Positions 1-6,246 of a stretch of DNA of 7,504 bases are shown one piece after another. Origin of the DNA: an uncultured Collinsella sp. Lineage in GTDB: Bacteria > Actinomycetota > Coriobacteriia > Coriobacteriales > Coriobacteriaceae. The notes under the pieces were generated by a model. It was not told the origin of the DNA. It ran no database searches and saw only the letters and a program-made list of their open reading frames with translations. A program made the position numbers and the translations under genes. The stretch's first letter is position 1, and every line of letters begins with the position of its first letter. Location of the stretch: the NCBI GenBank assembly GCA_902491415.1, contig CABUHP010000083.1:1-7504 (forward strand), read 5' to 3'.

Positions 1-2
1 CG

Positions 3-911
3 GTAGGCGAGCTGCTGGCACTGCACGAAGGGCATGCGCCCGGCCTGGGGGCACCGCATGAGATCGTGCATACGGGTCGCCGCGGCAAAAAGCTGGGACA
101 CCTGTTTAAGCGCTCAGCGGCGCCAAAAACCGCACTCGAGATTGTCAAGCAGACCCGCTCGGCAGATCGCGCCACGGCAGGCGAGATGATCTCACTGGGC
201 TTGGATGGATTTGTGGAGCTGCACGGCGACCGTTACTTTGGCGACGATGCTGCCGTGGTGGGCGGCATCGGCTGGAAGGACGGACGCCCCGTAACGGTCA
301 TCGCCATCGAGCGCGGCACCACGACCAAAGAGCGCATGCGTCGCAACTTTGGTATGGCACATCCCGAGGGCTACCGCAAAGCGCGTCGCCTTATGCACCA
401 GGCCGAAAAGTTTGGTCGACCGGTTCTGTGCCTGGTCGATACTTCGGGCGCGTTTTGCGGCATCGGTGCCGAGGAGCGCGGCCAGGGCGAGGCGATTGCC
501 CAGAATCTCATGGAGATGAGCGGCCTTAAGACGCCGATTGTCTCGGTGGTGACAGGCGAGGGCGGCTCTGGTGGCGCGCTGGCGCTATCCGTGGCCGACC
601 GCATCCTGATGCTCTCGAGCTCGGCCTATTCGGTCGTGAGCCCCGAGGCCTGTGCGTCGATCCTGTGGAAGGATACCGAGCGCGCGAATGAGGCCGCCGA
701 GGCGCTTAAGCTCGCGGCCCCCGATCTGCTGGCGCTCGGCATCATCGACGGCATTGTTGACGATAAGGGCCTGTCGCATGAGGAGATCGCCGGTGCCGTC
801 ATGTCCTCGGCATTTGATGCCTTCGATACGCTTGGGCGGCTCGACGACGCGACCCTCACAAACCTCCGCTACGAAAAGTACCGCGCAATCGGTCAGTATC
901 GCACGATGTGA
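3..911 (+). CDS. accA: Acetyl-CoA carboxylase carboxyltransferase, alpha part (5'-partial; probable accD-accA fusion)
   Basis: Carboxyltransferase alpha subunit of cytoplasmic acetyl-CoA carboxylase. With the beta subunit it moves CO2 from carboxybiotin to acetyl-CoA, giving malonyl-CoA for fatty-acid synthesis. Family hallmarks are visible: ELHGDRYFGDDAAVVGGIG, the RRNFGMAHPEGYRKARRLM block, DTSGAFCGIGAEERGQGEAIA, the oxyanion-type glycine loop EGGSGGALAL, and SPEACASILWK. The family's more usual DTPGAYPG reads DTSGAFCG here. The frame stays open to the window edge. Its first codons (VGELLALHEG) resemble the C-terminus of AccD, followed by a basic linker, so the gene probably starts outside the window as a fused beta-alpha protein. 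A GTG at 66 could be a separate start but has no well-placed ribosome-binding site. The stop is TGA 909-911, and the next gene begins 17 bases later, suggesting one transcript. Identity as AccA is secure; the fusion is an inference. Confidence 0.93.
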   Translation, partial: VGELLALHEGHAPGLGAPHEIVHTGRRGKKLGHLFKRSAAPKTALEIVKQTRSADRATAGEMISLGLDGFVELHGDRYFGDDAAVVGGIGWKDGRPVTVIAIERGTTTKERMRRNFGMAHPEGYRKARRLMHQAEKFGRPVLCLVDTSGAFCGIGAEERGQGEAIAQNLMEMSGLKTPIVSVVTGEGGSGGALALSVADRILMLSSSAYSVVSPEACASILWKDTERANEAAEALKLAAPDLLALGIIDGIVDDKGLSHEEIAGAVMSSAFDAFDTLGRLDDATLTNLRYEKYRAIGQYRTM

Positions 912-927
912 CAAAGGGACAGTCCGC

Positions 928-2166
928 ATGTCATATTGGGAAAGGCGTTCCATGCTACAAGTTTCTAACACCTCGTTTACAACGACGGTCTCATCAAACG
1001 CCATGGCCGTGGTGGACTATCTGTCCAAAAGCATGATGTCGGCGTTGCCGTTTATTGTCTGCGCGGCGTTGTTCCGCACCGTCGCCGTCATTATGGGCGA
1101 AGGCATGCTGGGCCTATGGTCTGCCGATTCCGAAATCTATCGCCTGTTCTACAGTTGGCTCTATAACGCCGGTTACTACTTTTTGCCCATTTATCTTGGT
1201 TGGGCGGCCGCCCGCCAGCTCGGTTGCTCGGAGCAGCTGGGCATGATGCTGGGCGGCGTATTGATTGCGCCCGATCTGCTTAAGCTCGTCGATGCCGCAT
1301 CGACGGCGGGGGCATCGATGACTTCCGTGTATGGTCTGCTTCCCGCGCCGGTCAACGATTACACGACGACTGTTATTCCGGTTCTCATCTCGGTGCCCGT
1401 GCTATGGCGAGTGGAGTGTTTCTTTCGGCGCGTTATCCCTAAGGCCGTGGCGTTTTCGTTCGTTCCGTTTGCGACCATGCTTGTCATGGTTCCGGTTTCG
1501 CTGTGTGTTACGGCACCGGCGGGCAGCTATCTGGGCATGCTGTTGGGCCAGCTTATGTTTATGCTTGGCAATTCCGGTGGCATCGTGTCGTTGCTCACGC
1601 TCATGGGGCTTGCCGCGGGCTGGGAGTTCCTTAAGATCGCGGGCGTCAGCAACGTCGTCCTATCGCTCGCCTACGCGCAGTTTATGAGCGTGGGAACGGA
1701 TTCGTGCATCCTGATCGCCGCGACGATGGCAACGTTTGCCGTTTGGGGCATGCCTTTTGGCGCGTCGCTTCGCGTTGCGGATAAGGACGAGAAGGCGCTC
1801 ATGCTGGGCTATTCAATCTCGGGTGTTCTTGGCGGCGTAAGCGAGCCGGCGCTGTACGGTTGCGGCTTTAAATATGGCAGGTGCCTGACGTGCATGGCCA
1901 TTGGCGGTGCCGTCGGAGGCCTTGTTGCGGCCATGGGCCACGTTACGGCCTATACCATCGGCATGACGAATGTCCTCATGGTCATTGGCTTTGCCACGGG
2001 CGGCATCTCGAACCTGCTGTGGTGCTGCGTTGCCGGCGGCACAGCATTTGCGGCGTCTGCGGTGCTGAGCTACTGCTTTGGCGTGGTTCCGGCGAAGGGG
2101 CAGGCGACGGGGGACGGAGCCGATTCGCCCGAAACAGTGGCGAGCGCTGCTGAAGTAAGCGCTTAA
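928..2166 (+). CDS. PTS EIIC-like sugar permease, glucose/beta-glucoside superfamily, stand-alone
   Basis: A 412-residue, very hydrophobic protein with about ten predicted membrane segments. It resembles the EIIC (membrane channel) domain of phosphotransferase-system transporters such as BglP. Visible family features are YYFLPIYLGWAAARQLG (83-99), the YTTTVIPVLISV segment (145-156), the IPKAVAFSFVPF stretch (170-181) and the signature GGVSEPALYG (302-311), whose glutamate (E306) is expected to contact sugar. No EIIB domain (phosphocysteine) or EIIA domain (phosphohistidine) is fused, and the roughly 25-residue tail is polar and low-complexity. Where relatives usually have GLHW, this protein has GLAAGW (227-232), so the usual histidine appears to be missing. 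I chose ATG 928 because of AAAGGGA at 913-919. ATG 952, with GGGAAAGG at 938-945, is an equally plausible start. It follows accA by 16 bases and is closed by a strong terminator. The substrate is unknown. It could be a true permease served by other PTS proteins, or a non-phosphorylating derivative. Confidence 0.8.
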   Translation: MSYWERRSMLQVSNTSFTTTVSSNAMAVVDYLSKSMMSALPFIVCAALFRTVAVIMGEGMLGLWSADSEIYRLFYSWLYNAGYYFLPIYLGWAAARQLGCSEQLGMMLGGVLIAPDLLKLVDAASTAGASMTSVYGLLPAPVNDYTTTVIPVLISVPVLWRVECFFRRVIPKAVAFSFVPFATMLVMVPVSLCVTAPAGSYLGMLLGQLMFMLGNSGGIVSLLTLMGLAAGWEFLKIAGVSNVVLSLAYAQFMSVGTDSCILIAATMATFAVWGMPFGASLRVADKDEKALMLGYSISGVLGGVSEPALYGCGFKYGRCLTCMAIGGAVGGLVAAMGHVTAYTIGMTNVLMVIGFATGGISNLLWCCVAGGTAFAASAVLSYCFGVVPAKGQATGDGADSPETVASAAEVSA

Positions 2167-2204
2167 ACCTGTGCGACACAAGCACTATTCCTTTGCTACA
2201 TTCC

Positions 2205-2237
2205 AAGGCCGTGGCCCGTGTGGGCTGCGGCCTTTTT
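2205..2237 (+). terminator. Intrinsic terminator after the EIIC gene
   Basis: A 13-bp stem pairs 2205-2217 with 2222-2234, including two adjacent G-U pairs. It closes on the tetraloop GTGT (2218-2221), and a run of five T residues ends at 2237. It lies 38 bases after the EIIC stop codon and should end the accA-EIIC transcript. Confidence 0.9.
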
Positions 2238-2240
2238 GTA

Positions 2241-2310
2241 TCTGGGGGATAAAGTGGCTACACTACAATCCGTTTGAGCAATAGATATATAAGTAGTACC
2301 GTGGGGGCGG
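2241..2310 (+). promoter_or_regulatory. Probable promoter region of the cation exporter gene
   Basis: A new promoter is expected because a strong terminator lies just upstream. The best -10 candidates are TACAAT (2265-2270) and the AT-rich TATATA/TATAAG stretch (2286-2293). Neither has a convincing -35 hexamer at normal spacing. GGGGGCGG at 2303-2310 is the likely ribosome-binding site. The position of the promoter within this interval is uncertain. Confidence 0.35.
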
Positions 2311-3471
2311 ATGCAGATGGTCGAGTGGATTGTTAAGCGCGCACAGGGCGATCGTGCGCGTGTGGGCACGTTAGCGGGCATGGTGTGTATTGTCGCCAAT
2401 GTGGCACTTTGTGCTGCGAAGGGCGCAATCGGTGTGGTTTCGGGATCGGTTTCGATTGTGGCGGATGCCATGAACAACCTGTCCGATGCCAGTTCGAATA
2501 TCGTGAGCGTGCTGGGCTTTAAGCTGGCGAGCAAGCCGGCCGACCCCGAGCATCCTTACGGCCACGGTCGCTACGAGTATCTCTCGGGATTGGTCGTGGC
2601 GGCGCTCGTGCTGCTGATTGGCGTTGAGCTGGTGAAGTCCTCGTTTGAGCGTATCATCCACCCCGAACCTGTCGAGTTCTCGCTTGCCCTGGTGGCAGTC
2701 CTGGCGCTTTCGATGGTTGTTAAGCTGTGGATGGCGGCGCTCAACCAAAAGCTCGGCGACCGTATCGAGTCCGAGACACTGCATGCGACTGCCCAGGATT
2801 CCAAGAACGATGTTCTTGCCACAGGCGCCGTGCTGTCATGTGCAATTGTTTCGCAGGTGACGCACATCAATCTTGACGCATGGGTTGGCCTTGCCGTTGG
2901 CGCCTATATTGGCTGGAGCGGCTTTGAACTTATTCAAGATACGGTGAGCCCGCTTTTGGGTCAGTCGCCCGATCCTAAGCTGGTCAAGCACATTCGAGAC
3001 AAGATCATGAGCTATCCCGGCGTTTTGGGAGTTCACGATTTGATGGTTCACGACTACGGCCCGGGCAGGAAGTTCGCAAGCGCTCATGCCGAGATGGCGG
3101 CCGAAGCCGATCCGCTGGAGAGTCATGACACGCTCGACAACATTGAGCAGGCGTTTAGGAAAGATGACGGCATGATCGTCACGCTTCATTACGACCCCAT
3201 CGTGACCGACGATCCAAAGGTGGCAGATATGCGCCTCCGCATCAACGCGATGGCCAAACAGATCGACGGCCGTATTTCGATCCACGACCTGCGCTGCGTG
3301 CCGGGCCCTACGCACACTAACGTGATTTTTGACTGCGTGCGTCCTTCGGATTTAACGATGGGCGCCGATGACCTTAGGCGCACGCTGGCGCAGCAGGTGG
3401 AGTCCGAATATCCCAAGTCGATAGCCAAGATTACGGTCGATGAAGACTACGTCGGCGCGGCACGCGAGTAG
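2311..3471 (+). CDS. Cation diffusion facilitator metal exporter, probably manganese-type
   Basis: Inner-membrane CDF-family antiporter of 386 residues, expected to export divalent metal in exchange for protons. Residues 1-215 form the six-helix transport domain, including the family block from 50 to 91 (ADAMNNLSD, then HPYGHGRYEYL). By alignment to FieF, the transport site would be D52 and N56 in helix 2 and D163 and D167 in helix 5 (DSKND). The aspartate at 163 replaces the histidine usual in zinc/iron exporters; this change is known in manganese-type CDFs, so manganese is my inferred substrate. Residues 220-297 form the cytoplasmic dimerisation domain (VHDLMVHDYGPG). About 90 more residues follow, containing IHDLRCVPGPTHTNVIF, which looks like a second degenerate copy of that domain; single-domain members are near 300 residues. 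ATG 2317 is an alternative start, better spaced from GGCGG (2306-2310). The phosphatase gene follows after 39 bases. Confidence 0.92.
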   Translation: MQMVEWIVKRAQGDRARVGTLAGMVCIVANVALCAAKGAIGVVSGSVSIVADAMNNLSDASSNIVSVLGFKLASKPADPEHPYGHGRYEYLSGLVVAALVLLIGVELVKSSFERIIHPEPVEFSLALVAVLALSMVVKLWMAALNQKLGDRIESETLHATAQDSKNDVLATGAVLSCAIVSQVTHINLDAWVGLAVGAYIGWSGFELIQDTVSPLLGQSPDPKLVKHIRDKIMSYPGVLGVHDLMVHDYGPGRKFASAHAEMAAEADPLESHDTLDNIEQAFRKDDGMIVTLHYDPIVTDDPKVADMRLRINAMAKQIDGRISIHDLRCVPGPTHTNVIFDCVRPSDLTMGADDLRRTLAQQVESEYPKSIAKITVDEDYVGAARE

Positions 3472-3510
3472 GGCTGTATCGCTAGGGCCATTCGCGCAAA
3501 AGGGGAGACC

Positions 3511-4131
3511 ATGAAGAAACTGTATCTGCTCCGTCACGGTCAGACGGAGTTCAATGTCAAAAAGCTCGTCCAGGGCCGCTGCGATTCACCGCTAACGGAC
3601 TTGGGCCGTCAGCAGGCCGCAAAGGCCGCCGCATGGCTTAAAGCCCGCGACGTCACCCCCGACAAGGTAGTCTCGTCTCCTTTAAGCCGAGCCATGGCCA
3701 CGGCTCGGCTCGTCGCAGGCGAGCTCCTCGGCCCGGACGCCGCCGTCGAGCCCTGCGAAGGCATCATCGAACGCTGCTATGGCTCCTTTGAAGGGGGCCC
3801 GCACGACGCACTGCCTACCGACGTCTGGGATCCGGGCGAGGACTTAATCCCCTTCGGAGGGGAGGGAAGTCAGGCGCTGCAAGAGCGTATGGTAAGCACG
3901 CTCGCTAATCTCATGAGCGCCGATGATGTTGAAACCGTCCTGGCAGTAAGCCACGGCAGCGCCAGCCGCCAATTCATCAAGGCTGCAGCCCCAGAGGGCT
4001 TCGAGCTCCCAACAAAACTCCCCAACTGCGCCATCATGATCTTCGATTTTGACGATGCGCGAGAAGAGGACGATACGCCCCAATGCAAGTTCACCTTGCA
4101 ACAAATTGTGGACCCTCAACAAAGTCATTAG
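3511..4131 (+). CDS. Histidine phosphatase family protein (phosphoglycerate mutase-like)
   Basis: A 206-residue cytoplasmic enzyme of the histidine phosphatase superfamily, branch 1. The phosphate-accepting histidine is H9 in LLRHGQTEFN (6-15), with R8 next to it. SSPLSRAMATA (55-65) carries the second conserved arginine (R60). IIERCYGSFEG (85-95) supplies the likely acid residue E87, and VSHGS (146-150) the second catalytic histidine H148. The length is usual for broad-specificity phosphatases of this group (CobC/PhoE/GpmB-like). The true substrate cannot be read from sequence, so calling it a phosphoglycerate mutase would go too far. The start ATG is preceded by AAAAGGGGAG (3498-3507). It lies 39 bases after the metal exporter with no terminator between, so the two are probably co-transcribed. 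The C-terminal tail (181-206) is acidic, then polar. Confidence 0.92.
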   Translation: MKKLYLLRHGQTEFNVKKLVQGRCDSPLTDLGRQQAAKAAAWLKARDVTPDKVVSSPLSRAMATARLVAGELLGPDAAVEPCEGIIERCYGSFEGGPHDALPTDVWDPGEDLIPFGGEGSQALQERMVSTLANLMSADDVETVLAVSHGSASRQFIKAAAPEGFELPTKLPNCAIMIFDFDDAREEDDTPQCKFTLQQIVDPQQSH

Positions 4132-4181
4132 CCTGAGCGAGCAGAGTTAAGCAGACATCAACGTGGCGTCTCCCGAGCTTT

Positions 4182-4318
4182 GGCGGAGGGGGCGGGCCTG
4201 AGACATATTAAGGTTGTCGCGAGTTCCGCACGAACAGGAGAGCACTTAATGTGCTCTCCGTCGTGAGCAGGACTGTAGAGCAGCAACCTTAATATGTCTC
4301 AGGCCCGCCCCCTCCGCC
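4182..4318. repeat. 137-nt element with perfect 35-bp inverted-repeat arms and an inner hairpin
   Basis: The left arm (4182-4216) and right arm (4284-4318) are exact reverse complements over all 35 bases. The outer half of each arm is GC-rich and the inner half AT-rich (GACATATTAAGGTTG on the left). The 67-base centre holds a second hairpin: 9 bp pairing 4237-4245 with 4251-4259 around the loop TTAAT, extended by CACGA/TCGTG (4229-4233 with 4261-4265). The whole unit could fold as one long rod on either strand. No T-run follows, so it is not a standard intrinsic terminator, and I see no target-site duplication. It contains no gene. It may be a MITE-like mobile repeat, an RNA-processing or Rho-type termination structure for the phosphatase transcript, or a structured RNA. 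The inverted repeat itself is certain; its role is not. Confidence 0.95.
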
Positions 4319-4342
4319 GCACACTGGGAACGTGCCACGCAC

Positions 4343-4356
4343 TTTACCTGCGTAAA
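4343..4356. repeat. Short inverted repeat TTTAC-N4-GTAAA upstream of the rplC promoter
   Basis: A perfect 5-bp dyad with a 4-base centre (TTTACCTGCGTAAA) lies about 60 bases before the putative rplC promoter -10. It has the geometry of a small protein-binding site, but a dyad this short can also arise by chance. Confidence 0.35.
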
Positions 4357-4379
4357 CAATGTGAGTGAAATATGAATCT

Positions 4380-4408
4380 CGATGGATACGCCCGCAGCCG
4401 TGTATACT
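4380..4408 (+). promoter_or_regulatory. Putative rplC operon promoter with a conserved 26-base motif
   Basis: TATACT (4403-4408) is a good -10 match and is preceded by GTG. The -35 region (CGATGG, 4380-4385, 17-base spacer) is weak. Bases 4382-4407 match 6247-6272 upstream of rplB at 23 of 26 positions, and both copies sit in front of ribosomal-protein genes, which supports a regulatory role. The motif contains an inverted pair, ATACG/CGTGT, that also pairs as RNA. It is therefore either a promoter or a conserved leader hairpin. Confidence 0.5.
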
Positions 4409-4591
4409 AAACAGCTGTGTGAAACCAGGGGAGTATTCTGGCTGGACAAAATGCCTGCTTAATAGGGTTGTCAGGTAGTCCGGACGCTATACAAGGCTGG
4501 GGAGCACGTCGTGTAAGTAGTGGTCCTCTAGGGGCGTACGCTCGGTGGTGTACGCATTGTCCCAAGACCACGCGAGAGTTGGGATCATATC
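4409..4591 (+). promoter_or_regulatory. Structured leader of rplC (candidate ribosomal-protein control region)
   Basis: This untranslated stretch is rich in helices. CCAG (4425-4428) pairs with CTGG (4438-4441). GGAC/GTCC (4444-4447 with 4478-4481) encloses CCTG/CAGG (4454-4457 with 4472-4475). A compound stem pairs 4520-4525 with 4566-4571, 4531-4533 with 4561-4563, and 4534-4539 with 4550-4555. In addition, TCCCAA (4560-4565) is exactly complementary to TTGGGA (4579-4584), the probable ribosome-binding segment of rplC. That helix would compete with the compound stem, giving on/off-like alternatives. S10 operon leaders in other bacteria are autogenously controlled by L4; whether this one is cannot be told from sequence. 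No rpsJ reading frame is present here. Confidence 0.5.
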
Positions 4592-5212
4592 TTGATCAGC
4601 ATGATTCTCGGCCGCAAGATTGGCATGACCCAGGTTTGGGACGAGGACGACAACGTCGTTCCCGTCACGGTCATCCAGGCTGGCCCCTGCGCTGTCTCGC
4701 AGGTTAAAACTCAGGCAACCGACGGCTATGACGCCGTCCAGATCGGTTTCGGCGACATCAAGGCCAAGAACGTGAACAAGCCCATGGCTGGTCACTTCGC
4801 CAAGGCTGGCGTCGAGCCTGTCCGTTTCCTTCGTGAGGTCCGCGTCGAGAACGGCGAGGAGCACAAGGTCGGCGAGGTCGTCACCGTCGCTGATTTCGCT
4901 GATGTCGAGAAGGTCGACGTCATCGGTACCTCCAAGGGTAAGGGCTTCCAGGGTCGCATCAAGCGCTGGGGTCAGCGCCGCGGTCCTATGACGCATGGTT
5001 CTCACTTCCAGCGTCACCCCGGTTCTATCGGTCAGTGCGCCTATCCTGCGCGCGTCCTCAAGGGCGTCAAGATGGCCGGTCACATGGGTAACGAGCGCGT
5101 TACCGTCAAGAACCTTTCCGTTGTCCGCATCGATGCCGAGCAGAACCTCATCTTGGTCAAGGGCGCTGTCCCGGGTGCCAAGAATGGTCTCGTCGCCATC
5201 CGTATGGCCTAA
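4592..5212 (+). CDS. rplC: Large-subunit ribosomal protein L3
   Basis: Primary 23S rRNA-binding protein of the 50S subunit; its long internal loop approaches the peptidyl-transferase centre. Family features are [12 protein letters not shown] (5-16), the signature region [20 protein letters not shown] (111-130), GSIGQ (144-148) and [12 protein letters not shown] (161-172). The glutamine in GSIGQ matches the residue methylated by PrmB in E. coli. At 206 residues, the length is normal. Tryptophan in GMTQVW is common in Actinobacteria. I prefer the TTG start at 4592: it gives the same N-terminal length as Bacillus L3 and lies 7 bases after TTGGGA. The ATG at 4601 would shorten the protein by three residues and sits far from any ribosome-binding site. 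It is the first visible gene of the S10 cluster, and rpsJ is not in front of it. Confidence 0.97.
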   Translation: MISMILGRKIGMTQVWDEDDNVVPVTVIQAGPCAVSQVKTQATDGYDAVQIGFGDIKAKNVNKPMAGHFAKAGVEPVRFLREVRVENGEEHKVGEVVTVADFADVEKVDVIGTSKGKGFQGRIKRWGQRRGPMTHGSHFQRHPGSIGQCAYPARVLKGVKMAGHMGNERVTVKNLSVVRIDAEQNLILVKGAVPGAKNGLVAIRMA

Positions 5213-5258
5213 GGGCCCAGCCCATTTAGCCCAGCGTCATACCAAGGAGAACACTTAA

Positions 5259-5885
5259 ATGGCAAAGTTTGAAGTTAAGAACAGCGAGGGCAAGAAGGTC
5301 GCCGAGGCCGAGCTCGCCGCTGAGGTGTACGGCATCGAGCCGAACATCCACGTTATGCACCACATCGTCAAGTGCCAGATGGCCTCTTGGCGTCAGGGCA
5401 CCCAGTCTGCTAAGGGCCGCTCTGAGGTTTCCGGTGGCGGCAAGAAGCCTTGGCGTCAGAAGGGCACCGGCCGTGCCCGCCAGGGTTCCATCCGTGCTGC
5501 CCAGTGGCGTCACGGTGGCGTTGTCTTCGCCCCCAAGCCCCGTTCCTACGCTAAGCGTATGAACAACAAGGAGGTCAAGCTGGCTATGCGCTCCGCGCTG
5601 TCCGCCAAGCTGGCCGATGGCGAGCTCGTGCTCGTTGACGACTACGGCTTCGAGAAGCCTTCCACCAAGGCTGCCGTCGCCATGCTCAAGGCCCTCGGTC
5701 TTGAGGGCAAGCGTCTGACCATCATCGTTCGCGATGAGGACGTCAACGCCTACCTGTCGTTCCGCAACATTCCCAAGACGTTCATCATCACCGCTGACGA
5801 GGCCAACACCTACGATCTCGTCAACAACAACGCTGTGCTGATGCCCGCCGACATCGCCGCTCACTTCGGGGAGGTGCTTGCATAA
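5259..5885 (+). CDS. rplD: Large-subunit ribosomal protein L4
   Basis: 50S assembly protein whose extended loop lines the peptide exit tunnel. In gammaproteobacteria it is also the autogenous repressor of the S10 operon. The 208-residue protein contains the hallmark basic loop: GRSEVSGGGKKPWRQKGTGR (53-72), then ARQGSIRAAQWRHGG (73-87). The alpha/beta globular part includes LVLVDDYGFEKPSTKAA and a C-terminal segment containing NNNAVLMP. The start is firm, with AAGGAGA at 5244-5250, eight bases before the ATG. It lies 46 bases after rplC, and its TAA directly abuts the rplW start codon. Given the structured leaders before rplC and rplB, L4 is a natural candidate for the regulator, by analogy only. 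Confidence 0.98.
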   Translation: MAKFEVKNSEGKKVAEAELAAEVYGIEPNIHVMHHIVKCQMASWRQGTQSAKGRSEVSGGGKKPWRQKGTGRARQGSIRAAQWRHGGVVFAPKPRSYAKRMNNKEVKLAMRSALSAKLADGELVLVDDYGFEKPSTKAAVAMLKALGLEGKRLTIIVRDEDVNAYLSFRNIPKTFIITADEANTYDLVNNNAVLMPADIAAHFGEVLA

Positions 5886-6173
5886 ATGACCGCCCACGAG
5901 ATCATCATCCGTCCGATCGTGTCCGAGCGTTCCTTCTCCGGCATGGAGCTGAACAAGTACACGTTCGAGGTCGCCAAGGATGCTAACAAGTATCAGATCA
6001 AGGACGCTGTCGAGGAGATCTTCGGCGTCAAGGTCGTTCGCGTGAACACCCTGACGGTCAAGCCCAAGACCAAGCGCGTGCGCTATGTCGCCGGCAAGAC
6101 CCGTTCTTGGAAGAAGGCCATCGTCACGCTGGCCGAGGGCGACACCATCGAGGTCTTTGGCAACCAGGCCTAA
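5886..6173 (+). CDS. rplW: Large-subunit ribosomal protein L23
   Basis: 50S protein at the tunnel exit, where trigger factor and the signal recognition particle dock. It has 95 residues, normal for bacteria, and the usual IIIRPIVSERS opening (6-16). NKYTFEVAKDANKYQIKDAV and FGVKVVRVNT follow, then the basic loop VKPKTKRVRYVAGKTRSWKK before the C-terminal strand. The ATG follows the rplD stop with no gap, and its ribosome-binding site (GGGGAGG, 5868-5874) lies inside rplD, which fits coupled translation. Downstream there is an unusual 179-base gap, with a terminator-like hairpin, before rplB. Confidence 0.97.
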   Translation: MTAHEIIIRPIVSERSFSGMELNKYTFEVAKDANKYQIKDAVEEIFGVKVVRVNTLTVKPKTKRVRYVAGKTRSWKKAIVTLAEGDTIEVFGNQA

Positions 6174-6190
6174 GACTCGCTGCTGTTGAG

Positions 6191-6228
6191 TGAGCTCATG
6201 CCTCCCAAATAGGGGAGGCGGGAGCTCA
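6191..6228 (+). terminator. Terminator-like or attenuator hairpin after rplW
   Basis: TGAGCTC (6191-6197) pairs with GAGCTCA (6222-6228), and GCCTCCC (6200-6206) with GGGAGGC (6213-6219). The loop is AAATAG, and there is a 2x2 internal mismatch. The 14 base pairs are followed by AGG and then only four T residues (6231-6234 region). That makes a weak or partial terminator, or an RNA-processing site. It lies 17 bases after the rplW stop. Confidence 0.55.
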
Positions 6229-6246
6229 AGGTTTTGGGCGTATAAA

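Noticed and set aside
652..927. An upstream in-frame extension of the EIIC reading frame, overlapping accA
   Set aside because: The extension reads accA in another frame, gives an arginine/serine-rich non-membrane sequence, and the family begins near ATG 928 or 952, both with good ribosome-binding sites.
4182..4318. CRISPR, retron or tRNA reading of the inverted-repeat element
   Set aside because: There are no direct repeats with spacers, no reverse transcriptase or cas gene nearby, and no cloverleaf or anticodon arm.
4182..4318. Inverted repeat read as an ordinary intrinsic terminator
   Set aside because: The arms are far longer than usual and no T-run follows on either strand.
4451..4462. 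Tiny leader peptide (ATG CCT GCT TAA) in the rplC leader
   Set aside because: It has only three codons, no well-spaced ribosome-binding site, and no run of regulatory codons.
4468..4707. Plus-strand open frame across the leader and the start of rplC
   Set aside because: Most of it overlaps rplC in another frame. The leader part is structured RNA, and the product has no recognisable features.
4487..5083. Minus-strand open frame opposite rplC
   Set aside because: It is a shadow of rplC with an L/D/T-rich low-complexity product.
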